A model generated the notes under the pieces. That model did not search any database. It was given only the letters and a program-made list of their open reading frames with translations, and was not told where the DNA came from. A DNA stretch of 64,000 bases, from positions 2,232,001-2,296,000 of the forward strand of contig JARFXM010000004.1 of the NCBI GenBank assembly GCA_029532625.1, written 5' to 3'. This document shows, one piece after another, positions 1-11,319 of this stretch (the stretch's first letter is position 1; every line of letters begins with the position of its first letter). Source of the DNA: Lomentospora prolificans. Its lineage: Eukaryota; Ascomycota; Sordariomycetes; Microascales; Microascaceae. The position numbers and the translations under genes were made by a program.

Positions 1-535
1 TTAGCAGCGTAACGAAGACCAGAGCCGTCTCTTCCCGTTGCAGCCCAAGTGCCTGAGGAGAGGAGGCGTGGGTTGTGCGGAGAGAACTGCGCTTGGTAAT
101 GGCCCCGTCTTACCTTCCCTTCTCCTCTATGCTGCCTCCTCATTCCATCTTCCGCCGTCTCTCGCTGAAAAGTGACGTACTGCAGCTGGGTTCTGTCTGC
201 ACATGACGATAGCCTCTTGAATTAGGGTTAGACTACAAGTCAACAGCGAAGGGAATTAACCAACTGGGATCCTTGTTGCCTATTAATTACCTTGCTGTTT
301 TTTTCCTCACACAGCAAATAGCAAGCCGCCTTTGCCAGCTTTGTCTACGTCCGCACCTCGGCGATCACCAGGATGGCCCCGGCTCCAAAGGATGATGTCC
401 ATATGGTTTACTGCACAGGCGGCACGGATTTAAATCTGCTGCAGTTGCATGCACGGGGTGCTGTCAAATGTGCGGAGCAATATCGACGACGGGTCCGCAC
501 AACAAGCACGTCCTCATCAAGGTATATCGCAAGCT

Positions 536-554
536 CCCCCCCCCCCCCCCCCCC
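536..554. repeat. Poly-C tract (19 nt)
   Basis: An uninterrupted run of 19 C, followed directly by A-rich and CAA/CCA-rich sequence. This is a simple homopolymer; its exact length is likely to be error-prone in assembly. Confidence 0.9.
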
Positions 555-2045
555 AAAAACAACAACAACCACCACCAACTTCCCCCCTTTCGGGGCGAGG
601 AGCATATTAACCCTCCCGTGCTGAGTGGCTAGTGCCTTTGGCAGTATTTCATCCAAGATTCAAAGTTAACACCCTAGCCTCGCCTCCATACCTTGTTTCG
701 GGACGTTGACGACATCACACTAGATTTCATCTCAGTTTACCGGCTTGGTGACTCGAAAAGCTGGAGTGAGGCGTCAGAAGGTAGCATAAACTGGAATTTT
801 GTCCACAAGGGGGCGGAACAGAGGGATGTGAGATGAGCGAAAAGGAAAAGTTTTTTACAAAAGCCACGCATCGGCGCCCTTACTTGGTCAGATATCACAT
901 TCTACACAGCAACCCCGGGGAAAACAGAAGACGGCCACTACGAACGCGTGGCGAGGCCAGTGATGCTGCGGTTTTGGCCCTGCTAAGGGTCCGCCTCTAG
1001 ACCATTCGTTTCTCTGGGTTTGCCACGCGGATCCAATCTTGGCGGGGTAGACCTCGATTGACTCTTTAGTGAAGGGGCATCCCCAACCGAGGGGGTAAAC
1101 AGTGATTCACCATGACTTTCCAACACGAATTTTCCCAGTTTTAGGACGAGGACGTTGCATACATTAGACGGAGCCGGAAAAAGCAACTTTGGTAGAACGG
1201 GGCCATTCAAAACGAATAAACGAATTGGGATGGCTAGAGAAGGTGAGCGAAAGACAAAAAGTTGTTGAAAAGGTAAAGCAGCGGCTTTACGAAGTGATAT
1301 GCACTAGGCATACAGCAGGATTTTAGAAAGCTTTGAGACAGCGAGAAGAGGGAAGCCTTAAGTCAGTGGCCCATTGTTCAAACTCTCCATGTCAAGTGTC
1401 CTTTTCGGAGTGGGATCAGACTGAAGCGGCTTCGGCGGGGGAGAAGGGGGGGGGCCGGGGGCGGCGAGGCGAGGGAGAGACAATTCTCGTACTGGTAGAC
1501 CCGGGTATTCCAGGGATATCGTGGTCTTACTGCCGGTGTAGGCCAGGTGTCTTGTGTTTCCTTATTGCGCCCGCAATATGTTCCAGGGGTAAGAAAAAGA
1601 TATGTAGGCGCTGGGATGACGTATGAAAGAAGTGCAAGGTGGAATGGATAGACAAAACGTAAATAGGAAAGAGGGAGGTGGAAGACGTTATGGTAGAGGC
1701 GGCGAGAGAAGAAAGGCTTCCCTCGTGGTTTTCCTTGGAGATATCAAAAGAGGGCCCGGTGCTACGCCCATGTTTTCTATTCTAACCGCGGCCCGTAGCT
1801 GTAGCCTCACGGAAGAGGCAACTTAATCCCTTCTATGATGTACAACTAGAACCTTGGACGGAACGGGGAAGCGGAAGATATTTGACATATACAACGCGGA
1901 CTGTTGTTTCTCGCGTTCCACCTTGGAGTGTTTCAGCCATTGTCTTCTCTTGCTCGTCATCGTCGCCCATCCCACATTTTTTTCTACACTGGGCTTCCCT
2001 TGGCTATTTAGGTGATTTTTTGAACCCCATTAGCATCTGCTAATC

Positions 2046-2063
2046 ATATATATATATATATAT
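2046..2063. repeat. AT dinucleotide microsatellite
   Basis: Nine perfect AT units in gene-free DNA. Confidence 0.9.
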
Positions 2064-3661
2064 GGGAAGCGTCCAATGCGTCGGCTGGTTGGCATAATCG
2101 ATAATAGCTTAGCGGACGGAGCTCCGCGCCGGGGAGGCTGAAAGAGCCTGAACGACATTTCTAAGAGAAGAGCTCGACTGCGATAATCACTTCTACATCC
2201 ACTAGTTGTTGGGGTCTTGGAGAAGGCGATGTAGCTTGATCCCACTGTTTTTGGGTTGAGGGTCCGGACCGAGGGATAGAAACACCCACACGCACGCACA
2301 CCCTCTCTCCATCTCTATCTGTGATTTATGGGGGAGGAGATCATGACTAGGCGAGGGCGAGATTGAGAGATCAGCTCGTAACCCGAAGGGGGCAAAAAGG
2401 TTTAAGACACGGGACCCAAAGACAGAGTTCATGATGTTTTCTCGAAACAACCGAGTGGTTTTCTTTTTCTCCTTGTTCTTTTTCTCTTCTAGTTCTAGAC
2501 TCGGGAGAATTTTCGTTGCTTTTTGTGATATGTCTCTCGCTGAGTACTGTCTGCTTGCTTCTTTATTCCCCTTTCCCTTCCCTCTCTCCCTTGCGATTCT
2601 CAGGCTCTTCCTGTGTGGAAAAAGAGAAGCAACTAAGTAAGAAGGCAGTAGCCTCATGAGTAGAGTAGGAGGTAGGGTGGGTGTGCGTGTACATGTGGGC
2701 TGAAACACTGGAGATCGAGACTAGACACATAAAGGGAGAGGATCGAGTGACTTGCACATCAACGGGCGCACTTTCTTCCCTTCTTCTTTGCTTTTTTTCT
2801 CTATTCCTGATTTACCATAGCTACTCTAGTAGCAGGGAGGCAATGACCACTACAGGCTGGGCTTAGGATAATAGCTGCTGAGGTCTCTCTTGCTAGCTGC
2901 CTCTAAGCATTTTACCTTCTCCAGGCTTATTTTTTGGCGGGATGTGGGCGTCGTGCGATATCCTTATTCCCATGAGATTTTCTTTTTCTCCTACTATGTT
3001 TAGAAAGAAGCTCAGGTAGATAGATCACAAACCCTCACCGCTGAGGTCGCTTTTGACGCATCTACAGACCGAAAGCAAGGAGAGAGAGAGAGAGAATAGC
3101 TCTAGCGCTGAGCAATAGTAGTGGCCCTATGGTCATCTTTATTTTCTCCTTGCTATATGCTACCTGAGACTATCTCGAGCTACAGTTCGCAAAGGGAAGC
3201 AAAAAGAGGGCTTAAGATGTATATATCTTATGACATGGACATGTCTTAGAATACTTCCTGCACTCCTTCCTTAGCTTTTGTCTGAGCTTACCGATATATT
3301 GGCTATGGGCTAGCTTATTTGTGCTGAAAGCTTGAATAGGCTGTTTTGTAAGTCTTGATGCCACGTAGTGAGTGTTAGTTTCTTTGTATAGGGAATCTAT
3401 CTTGGTGTAGTAAATATGAGAATAGATTTAGTTAATAAAGTGGATATAAGGACACTCTCTCTCTTAGACTATTGTCTGGGAGTGCTGATACCTGCCTAAA
3501 CTTGCTACCTACAATGAAAAGAAGAGAGAAGACGGAGAAACCTGAAAGAAATAGCTGCTCTTTCGCTTCCTCAGGCACCTGAAGTGCCACTATCTCACAA
3601 GATTTCCGCTTGTGGCCTTTCGTACCTCCTACCTTATACGTGTAGTAGAGCAAATCTCGTT

Positions 3662-3760
3662 AGAGGGGGAAAAAAGAGAAAAAGAAAGAAAAACGAGAAA
3701 AAGGAGGAAAAAGAAAAAGTGAAAAAAAGAAAAGAGAAGAAAAAAGAAGAAAAAGAAAAG
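3662..3760. repeat. Polypurine (GA/A-rich) tract
   Basis: About 100 nt consisting almost only of A and G on the + strand, with single pyrimidines at about 3692 and 3720. The lysine/glutamate-rich frame across it is a product of the base composition, not a recognisable protein. Confidence 0.85.
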
Positions 3761-4279
3761 CTACTCTATTTCAGAATTGACTATACCTTAGAAAGTAACA
3801 TACCCCAAGGAACATACATGCTTGCATTTCTCCTAGTGTAATCACAGGAGGAAACTGAAAAGCTTATCGTGGAAGCCAGTGACAGAGCTTCTTTCCTGTA
3901 ATCGATGTCCGACTCGGACACAATCCTTGCCCAACACGTTTTAGTAGGGGAGGTTCCGTCGCTGCAAGAGCTCCGACTCTCTTCACACTTGTCCGAGCTA
4001 GGCCAATCACGCTTGTTTCCTAGAGAAAATGTCTCTCTGTACGCGTACACGTTCTCGATTCGTTGTGCCTGGCGAGGCCAGAGAAGAAGATGATCGACCG
4101 AGAAGTGGGGGAACGAGATGGTCGTTGGTTTGTCTCGCGTAACGGTAGCGCGATCTGCTCGAGAGATGTGTTTAAGAAAAGCACGTTGCGAAAAGCACGG
4201 ATAGGGTCCATGGGTAATGCGAACGGCTCAGACATGAGGAACTAGGGACCTGATGATATTGCTCTCTGGCATTTCCAAC

Positions 4280-4308
<29 letters not shown>
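4280..4308. repeat. Poly-A tract (29 nt)
   Basis: Twenty-nine consecutive A, followed by G/A-rich sequence. It could be a simple homopolymer or the tail of an old retroposed copy. I see no flanking target-site duplication and no recognisable upstream element, so only the repeat is called. Confidence 0.9.
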
Positions 4309-4310
<2 letters not shown>

Positions 4311-4706
4311 AAAAGGAGAAAAAAGTTTAAACTACCCATCTATGGTACACGATGCTGATGACTGAGACGAGACGGGGGATGCCGACTCAGAGTATACCCC
4401 TTACCTTCTCGCGCCCGAGGCGCTCGACCTAACATTTCTCAGCGTCATACGATGAACGGAGACCCCGAGACAAGCTGAGGCCTAGGGCGACAATAACTCC
4501 AGTTACCCTGGTTGATATATTAACCATTCTTTTGCTATACCCACTAGTTTTGACACTGCGTTTATCAAGAGACTCAAGCCCACGAAGGCGCGGAGAAATA
4601 ATTCTGACTTGACCTACTCCTAAAAGCCCATGTTTGGGGGAGAGGGCGGGCGTGACAGACTCCGAAATGAGGGCCGCAGTGCGATCCGACTCGGCGGCGT
4701 GCGACT

Positions 4707-7700
4707 TTACAGGCGACTCTCGACGGCCGCCAGCTTTTTCTCGTCGACGGCCCACCGGGAGTTGGGCCAGACAAGTCGGATGGCATCCCAGATGTGGCTA
4801 TAAGGCGGAGTCACACATCGCTCGTTAGTAACACAGGACAGCACAGCAGTGGCACGGGGTTACGAGGTTCCAAGGCTGGTTTATGACAAGGAAGTAGCGG
4901 ATATCGCCTGCGCAGGGTGGTAAAACATTGATGCCGGAGTTGGGCGCGAGGGCTGAGGACCTAAGGTGGACACGAAGAAAACAGCCCGATGGCGTTCAAG
5001 GCGCGACTTACCTGACGAAGAGGATGTTAAGACCGTTCGTGACATCTGGTGGTAGGTCCTTTAGGTCCTTCCGGTTCTGAGCAGGGAGTATAACAGTCTT
5101 GACTCCTGCACGTAAGGCTCCGATGAGCTTTTCTTTGATACCGCCGACGGCTGTCACCCGTCCACGAAGGGAGATTTCGCCCTATTTCTCGTATTAGCTT
5201 CCTCTGTGCTCTGAGCAGGCGAGCTCGCAAACGGTCGGACGCAACGTAGGGATCAGGAGGCGCCGAGAATATAGCGGGAGGAAAACGGAAACGGAAGAAA
5301 GGATCTCCTTTGACAAAGTGTACGGTTGGGGGTAACCGGTCGCGAGAATATGTGAAACTAACGTACCGTCATGGCCATCGTTGGTGGCACCGGGTTTCCA
5401 GAGAAGAGCGAGATGAGTGCGATCGCCTGTGCGATACCGCTGCTGGGTCCATCCTTGGGGATAGACCCTGATGGGCAGTGCACATGAATGCTTCGGCCGT
5501 CCATGATGTTGGTTGTGGGCTCGGGGGTCAGACCTAGTTCGTACGCATGGGCCTTGACCCAAGTGAGTGCTACCTCTACGCTCTCCTTGAGAACGTCGCC
5601 TAGCCTACCAGTGAGCTGCACATGCCCGTCACCAGGCATATCGGCAACCTCAATGAAGAGAATGCTGCCATTGCCCCCGGAGCTATATGCTACTAGCCCG
5701 GTGACAATGCCGGGGCGGCTCGTCTTTTCAGCGATCTCCTCTTCGAACATCTCGGTTCCGAGGATCTCTTCTACGTCCTCGGGCGTAACCTCCGGTCGGT
5801 AAGACTCTAGGCGGCCGCTATCTTTGGCCTCAGCATACTCCACTGCCTTTGCACGACAGATGGATCCGATCTCCCTCTCTAAATTGCGCACCCCTGACTC
5901 ACGAGTGTACGACTCAATGATCTTCGACACGACCTCCTCGCTAAAGGTTACCTGGCCCTTTGATAGGCCGTTGGCGCGCATCTGCTTCGGTATGAGATGT
6001 TTTAGGGAAATGTGTCGCTTCTCTAATGTCGTGTAGCCCGGCAAGTAGATGGTCTCCATACGATCTAAGAGGGGTGGGGGGATATTCTCGAGGTTATTGG
6101 CCGTAGCAATGAACAAGACTTTGCTCAAGTCTAGGGGAGTACCCAAGTAATGGTCCGTAAAAGTGTGGTTTTGCTCAGGATCTAACACCTCAAGCATGGC
6201 AGCCGAAGGGTCACCCATGTTGCTAGCCTTGCCCAACTTGTCGATCTCATCTAGCAAGAAGACAGGATTCGATACGCCCACCTTCCGCAAGCCCTGGACA
6301 ATCACGCCGGGCATAGCAGATACATAGGTCCGGCGGTGACCACGAATCTCAGGCTCGTCTCGTACACCACCGAGCGAGATACGGTGGAACTTCCTACCAA
6401 GCGCAGTGGCGATGGATCTAGCGAGACTCGTCTTACCCACACCCGGAGGCCCGGCAAGAAGAAGGATAGGGGACTTGTCTACAGCACGTTGCGCCTTGAG
6501 GGCTTCAAGCTTCGTGGAGGACACCTGGGGAATCTCATGAGGCTTGGCTGTTTCCTCCTTTGCTTCTGCTTCCTTCTCGGCATTTAGCTTAGCTTCCTCT
6601 TCCTCGGCTCTCCTGATTTGCTCTTCAATATCATCGTTGAGGGACTGTTTGAGCCTCAAAACAGCAAGATACTCGATCAATCGCTTCTTGACCTTGTCGA
6701 GTCCACAGTGATCCTCATCCAGCTGCTTCCTCGCCTTTACGAGAGTTTCAGAACCAAGCCTCTCTTCCGTCACCGTGGACCAAGGCACTTCCGCCAATGT
6801 TTCGAGCCAAGTCATAGTGATGGAATACTCATTCCCGCCTGGCATCATGTTCTTCAGGTGCTTCATCTCCCGCTCAGCAAGTTTGGCCGCATCAGGCGGA
6901 AGGTTCGCTGCTTCAAGCTTCTTCTGTAACAGCTCTAGTTCGTTGGGGTCCTTGTTGTTGTCCTGTGGGTTGGGAGGGATAGCTGCAGGCGGCGTCATGT
7001 TAAGGGCAGCACCGGTTACAGGAAGATTAATGGGTTTGATCTGACGGTTGTTTAGGCGGTCGAGAATCTGTGCGGGAATGGCTGTGACCGTGGTGATGTT
7101 GATGTTTCCCTTGATATCGGAGACCTCACGCTGGAGCAGCTCAATAACCTTAGTCATTCTCATCTTAACATTAATGGCGGCGAGGATCTGAAGCTTCTCC
7201 TCGTAAGAGGTGTCCAAGATATTGGCCATGAAATCGGCAAGCGAGCCTGCATCCTTAACCTCCTTCTTCATAATGAACATATTGAGTCTCTGAGCAAGCA
7301 AAGGTGACAGTGCCGCTCGGAGATCGGAACGGTTGAAGAACGATGAGACTCGCAGAATGGATACGAGTTCGAGCGATTGAGACTTGAGGGTGGCGAAGAG
7401 TTCGCGGGTTTTCTTATCCTTGAGGTTGACTACAAGCGTCTCGCGTTAGATTCCAAAGAACGCCGTGCAAACGCCTGGAAGAAACGAGCTTACCTGTATC
7501 AGTACACAATTCGAATTCAGTAGCCTCGAAGTACTGGCGCTCATTGGCAATAGCTTTGAACTTGCACCTCTGCACACCTTCGACCCTCAGTTCGGAGCCG
7601 GACCCCGTGCCTTGAATCCCCAGCGCTCGCACTGTCACGCCATAGCCAAACAAGTTCTCGGTTGTCAGATCCGAGGTGTCAACATTGAGGAAAGAGTCGT

Positions 7701-7956
7701 CTTGCTGTTCTGAATCGCGCACGAGGAGCTGGCCAGATGGGCTGAGGTAGGGCGATGCGAGCGGGACGCATGCGAGCTGGAATGCATCTAGGGGGTTGCT
7801 GGGGCGCTGCAGGGCGGCGCGTTCGTAAACACTGGTGAAGAGGTGGGAAATATGGGTGCTGCTCGCCGGGATGGGAATGCGTTGCACAATTCCGGGGAAG
7901 ATAACGGTCCCCCGTGTAAGGGGTATTAGTGGGAGGGAGGTGTCGAATCTCGCCAT
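4707..7956 (-). CDS. Lon protease homolog, peroxisomal (PTS1)
   Basis: ATP-dependent serine protease of the Lon family, predicted to act in the peroxisomal matrix in quality control of misfolded or oxidised proteins. Exons on the minus strand are 7956-7494, 7429-5367, 5181-5012 and 4797-4707, with GT-AG introns of 64, 185 and 214 nt; they sum to 2787 nt, or 928 aa. Visible parts in order: Lon N-terminal substrate domain (about 1-280, opening MARFDTSLPLIPLTRGTVIFP); AAA+ module with Walker A GPPGVGKT (about 481-488) and Walker B FLLDEID; a charged Glu/Ala/Lys insert before the ATPase; and a C-terminal protease domain with the Ser-Lys dyad (Ser in PKDGPSSG near 817, Lys in GGIKEK near 858). The last three residues are SRL, a peroxisomal targeting signal type 1, and there is no mitochondrial presequence. 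This separates it from mitochondrial Pim1. It is divergent from RPA2 across 760 bp. Confidence 0.95.
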
Positions 7957-8716
7957 GTCATACGATCAAACCGAGAGGCTGCGTTCTTGGAGAGTAGATA
8001 GGGGAGAAATAGCGGCCTCGCCGAGACAACCAAGGCAGATGGATAAAACAGATGAAGTTGAAAAAGAATTCGATAGAAGCTAGAGGCGAAACTGTAATAA
8101 TTATCTAAACAAGGTAGTTCGGAAAATGACTGCGGTCCAGTGCGGGTATCTATTAGGCGTCCTTTGTTCTATGGTCTTCTCGTGATGCCGATGGTTTTGA
8201 GAAGCCGAGGCAAAATGACGTTTGGTTAGAGCGAGCTTTGTCGAGCTTCCGAAGCGAAGGTTAGAACTAGCAACTAATATGGGCTGTCCATGCCTGAAAA
8301 AGTGGCATCCATGGGTCACACCATCACTGGGCCGTACCAAGGTACGCTGGCGATGCGTTAATACAATGTGTACAATGTATGTAACCGCAATGCCAGCCAG
8401 CCAGCTGTCGAGCGGCCAGTACCGCCTGCAGGGACCGGATTAGTAGTTTGACAAAGCTGATCAATGATCGGATCAATCAACGTGAATTGGACCGGACTGT
8501 GTTTGAATGCCTGAGGCGCCAAGGAAAAAGGCCCTGCCCGCCCAGGCTTGGTGGGGTTCCTTCTTCAAGTGCTCGCCTTGGAAAGAAGTGGGTAAAGCCC
8601 ATATTCAATTTAGCAAGGTCGCGTCAACGATCCCACCACCCGCGTTTGCCCTCACAGCTGCCTGCCAAACGACAATTCCCTACAACCACTCCGAATACCC
8701 TTCACAACCTCAGTAA
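7957..8716. promoter_or_regulatory. Shared divergent promoter region, Lon / RPA2
   Basis: A 760-bp interval between the outward-facing start codons of the Lon and RPA2 genes, which must hold both promoters and 5' leaders. I see no clear TATA box or cell-cycle (ACGCGT) element. The sequence at 8459-8480 contains two overlapping GATCAAT-type words whose meaning is unknown. Confidence 0.5.
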
Positions 8717-9772
8717 ATGGGTAAGTATAATTATCATTTTTCGAGGTTTCAACTCCCTACGACTTAATAGCGCCGGGGATATATTGTTGACTCGGCTCTA
8801 GCTTCATACGGCGGCGGATACAAAGGCGCCTATGGAGGTGGGGGTGGTGGTGGTGGTGATGAGGCCGGTGGCTTCGTTTTCGGATCGCAACAAGGTAGCC
8901 AGGGGGCAAATCAGAGGGTACGATCTTTGATTTTCGAATCAAATTCTTGGGATGAGCTCTATTTTCTAATTTTCAACAGCAGTCTAAAGAGAACGAGGCG
9001 CTACGTCCTGTAACAGTCAAGCAGGTTCTCGATGCGGAAGAAACCTATACCGACTCCGGCGAGTTTCGCATCGACGGCGCCCCAGCATCCCAGGTACGCG
9101 TAGCTCTGGCTGATTGCTTACTATCTTCCATGCTCTAACCCTGCAATCCTCCAGGTCACTCTCGTCACCCAGGTCCGCCAGGTCAATAGCTTTCAAACCA
9201 ATATACAGTATAAACTAGACGACGGCACCGGTGTACTGGAATGCAAAAAGTTCGTCGACCCAGAAAAGGCCACCGACAGCCCAGAGTTCAAGGTTCAACC
9301 AGATGACTATGTTCGCGTGTATGGGCACCTCAGATCCTTCAACAACAACCGCACTATCGTGATCCGCGTCATTCGTCCCGTTTCCGATAACAACGAGATC
9401 CACTACCACCTCCTAGAGGCTGCAGCCGTCCACCTTTACTATGCGAAGGGCCAGCCCGGCGGCTCAGGGGGAGGCGCTACTACTAATGCCGGCGCCGACA
9501 GTATGTTTGTCGACGATGCGGGTTATGGTGGCGGCATGAATCACCATGCAGGCGGGGCCACGAAACTAGGAAACGTGTCTGCTGAAGCACAGAGGTTATA
9601 CAGCTATATGCTTCAGACACCAGGTGGCAATGAGGGCTTGCATTTGCAGGTCATCGGAAAGGGGGTTGGAATGACGACAAGGGAAGTCCTGAACGCCGCT
9701 GATGAGCTCCTCGGCCAGGGCGTGATATACACGACCATCGATGATGAAACTTGGGCGGTACTAGAATATTAG
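8717..9772 (+). CDS. Replication protein A 32-kDa subunit (RPA2/Ssb2)
   Basis: Middle subunit of the RPA heterotrimer, which coats single-stranded DNA in nuclear replication, repair and recombination. Exons are 8717-8720, 8802-8917, 8980-9093 and 9155-9772, 852 nt in all, giving 283 aa. The first exon is only four bases (ATGG); splicing to 8802 gives the Gly-rich start MASYGGGYKGAY typical of fungal RPA2. Next comes an OB-fold (about 45-180) with the motifs VTLVTQVRQV and YKLDDGTG followed by VRVYGHLRSF, then a Gly/Ala linker and a C-terminal winged-helix domain ending ETWAVLEY. The N-terminal Gly/Ser/Gln-rich stretch is the usual phospho-regulated region. Length matches the family (about 270-290 aa). 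It is convergent with the GNAT gene. Confidence 0.96.
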
Positions 9773-10297
9773 AAAGGCGGATCCATTGAAATGTCCCAGT
9801 CTTGAAGGGATGCCGTTGGTGGTGATTGAAACCGTGTAAAACCGAGACGTGTAGTGATTCAATCAGGGGAATCGTACTACAGATGAAATGCGGAGGGAAT
9901 GGCGTTAAAACATGACACAGTCACTGTGGGTAATGTGGTCGGCCATTTAGTCAATTGTTCGGAACAGTAACTCAGAATCTCTCGTGAGCGGGAACCCGCC
10001 CGTAACCAGTCTTAAATTTACTTTTGCTAGTCTGCAACGCAACCTCGCCCGGGTGATATTTTCAGTCCCCCGTTTTGCGAGTGATCCCTAGCTCTGATGT
10101 ATGATCCTTACCCAATCTACCAGTTAATTCGAAAAGATGCCTTGCGCATGGGGGATTGTCAACAGCCTGAGCGCTATCCAAGTAAATGGCAAATTCAACA
10201 GTCGGAGGCGGGCTCACATATTTCACCGGCATAGCAACCAACGGTAATGAACTCCAATTCCAGTAGTCGAATGAATGAGCATAACTGCTTTTCTCAA
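9773..10297. other. Convergent intergenic region (RPA2 and GNAT 3' ends)
   Basis: A 525-bp stretch between two convergent stop codons. It should contain both 3' UTRs and polyadenylation signals. I see no reading frame or RNA gene in it. Confidence 0.5.
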
Positions 10298-11319
10298 TCA
10301 AGCCTTAACCTTGACACCCTGAAACTTACAATACTGGTAAGTAGCATCTCGGGGTTGGGGTTCACGGACCATGGCAGAGAGCAGGACGGGCTCGCATCCG
10401 CGCGTCAAGACAATATCCTTTTTCACCTCGAATCCGAACTTTTTGTAATATCTGGTATTTGATGGAGAGCTCGACTCGAGATAGATGGGTCGATTCTCGG
10501 CATCGGCCTAGCGGGCCACATCAGCTCCATAGTTAAGGAGATTTTATGTGAGGGCTGCGAGTATGTCGCGCAGGAGGGAGACTTACAACCCTGGCCATAT
10601 CCTGGAGCAGTCTAGTTGCGTAACCTTGTCCACGGGCTTTTGGCTTCGTTCCGAGATATACGAGATAATAGCAGTCTGTGTCGCGGCTGCCCATGACCTC
10701 GAGTTTCGTATCATGTAGGAGGGGGAGGAGTTCTTGGAAATACCTTCTCCTCCCTTCCGCGGAAAGAAGGTAATACATGCGCCAAAGACCACTCCGGAGG
10801 GCGATCCACCATCCATCCACATCGACGCCTGGTGGAAGCCTGTGAACGAACATATCTGTTAGCCATTGAGTGTCTTTTAGAATAGAGGGGTTGGTTATGG
10901 AGTCTCCGGATGCAGAAGTCGATTTCGCGCGTGGGGCGAATGACATTTCAAATATGAAAATATCAAAGCCATGGAACAGTGTTCATAATGTTCCAAGGTG
11001 GAGCTTAGACATACCAGACAGCCACACAATCATGCTCCGGGCCAATCGTGGTCACAATGCCCTTGAGGAAGTGGGCCGCAGCGATGTAAGTCATTATATC
11101 AACGTGGAGTCGCCACTTCTGCTCGGGTGAGAGGTGTGCCATGTCATCCGCACCTAGGAGGTACTGGCTAAGATCATCAGCAGCAAAGGAGTGAGCCAAG
11201 GACAGCCCTACCTCCCTGCACTCTGACATGCCGACTCTACGGACAGTGTCCTCCCAGGTTGGGGGGATGAGGGAGCCTTTCAACTCAACAAGGGTAACAC
11301 TACTGCTTACGTGCTCCAT
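10298..11319 (-). CDS. GNAT-family N-acetyltransferase
   Basis: Predicted acetyl-CoA-dependent N-acyltransferase of a fungal GNAT subfamily; the substrate is unknown. Exons on the minus strand are 11319-11015, 10839-10587 and 10507-10298, 768 nt in total, giving 255 aa. The start was set at MEHVSSS because everything upstream in the open frame is an A/T-rich hydrophobic stretch unlike the family. The acetyl-CoA binding signature of motif A is ARGQGYATRLLQDMA, preceded by the beta strand YYLVYLGTKP, and motif B follows as NTRYYKKFGFEV. The Trp-rich segment VAVWLPPGVDVDGWWIALRSG and the following YYLLSAEGRRR helix are common in filamentous-fungal members of this group. It is soluble, with no signal peptide or membrane segment. 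No neighbouring gene suggests a shared pathway. Confidence 0.85.

Larger units (their letters stand above)
1..4706. other. Gene-free stretch, simple-repeat rich
   Basis: No reading frame here looks like a conserved protein; the open frames are short and of low complexity. It holds several simple tracts: a run of 19 C at 536-554, nine AT units at 2046-2063, short GA repeats near 3080-3093, a polypurine tract at 3662-3760 and a run of 29 A at 4280-4308. The right end presumably contains the 3' UTR and terminator of the leftward Lon gene. Non-coding RNA cannot be excluded from sequence alone. Confidence 0.5.

Noticed and set aside
1..170. Possible minus-strand exons with an intron between GTAAGA near 112 and CTCAG near 58
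   Set aside because: Splice-like words fit, but the encoded peptide is short and unrecognisable and the rest would lie outside the window.
222..231. TTAGGGTTAG, telomere-like
   Set aside because: Only about one and a half telomeric units inside unique DNA; a chance match.
2202..2708. 168-aa minus-strand frame
   Set aside because: Low-complexity Lys/Glu and Pro/Ser content from A/G- and C/T-rich DNA; no family likeness.
3850..4308. Possible retroposed element ending in 29 A
   Set aside because: No target-site duplication, no RNA polymerase III boxes and no recognisable reverse-transcriptase or gene-derived sequence upstream.
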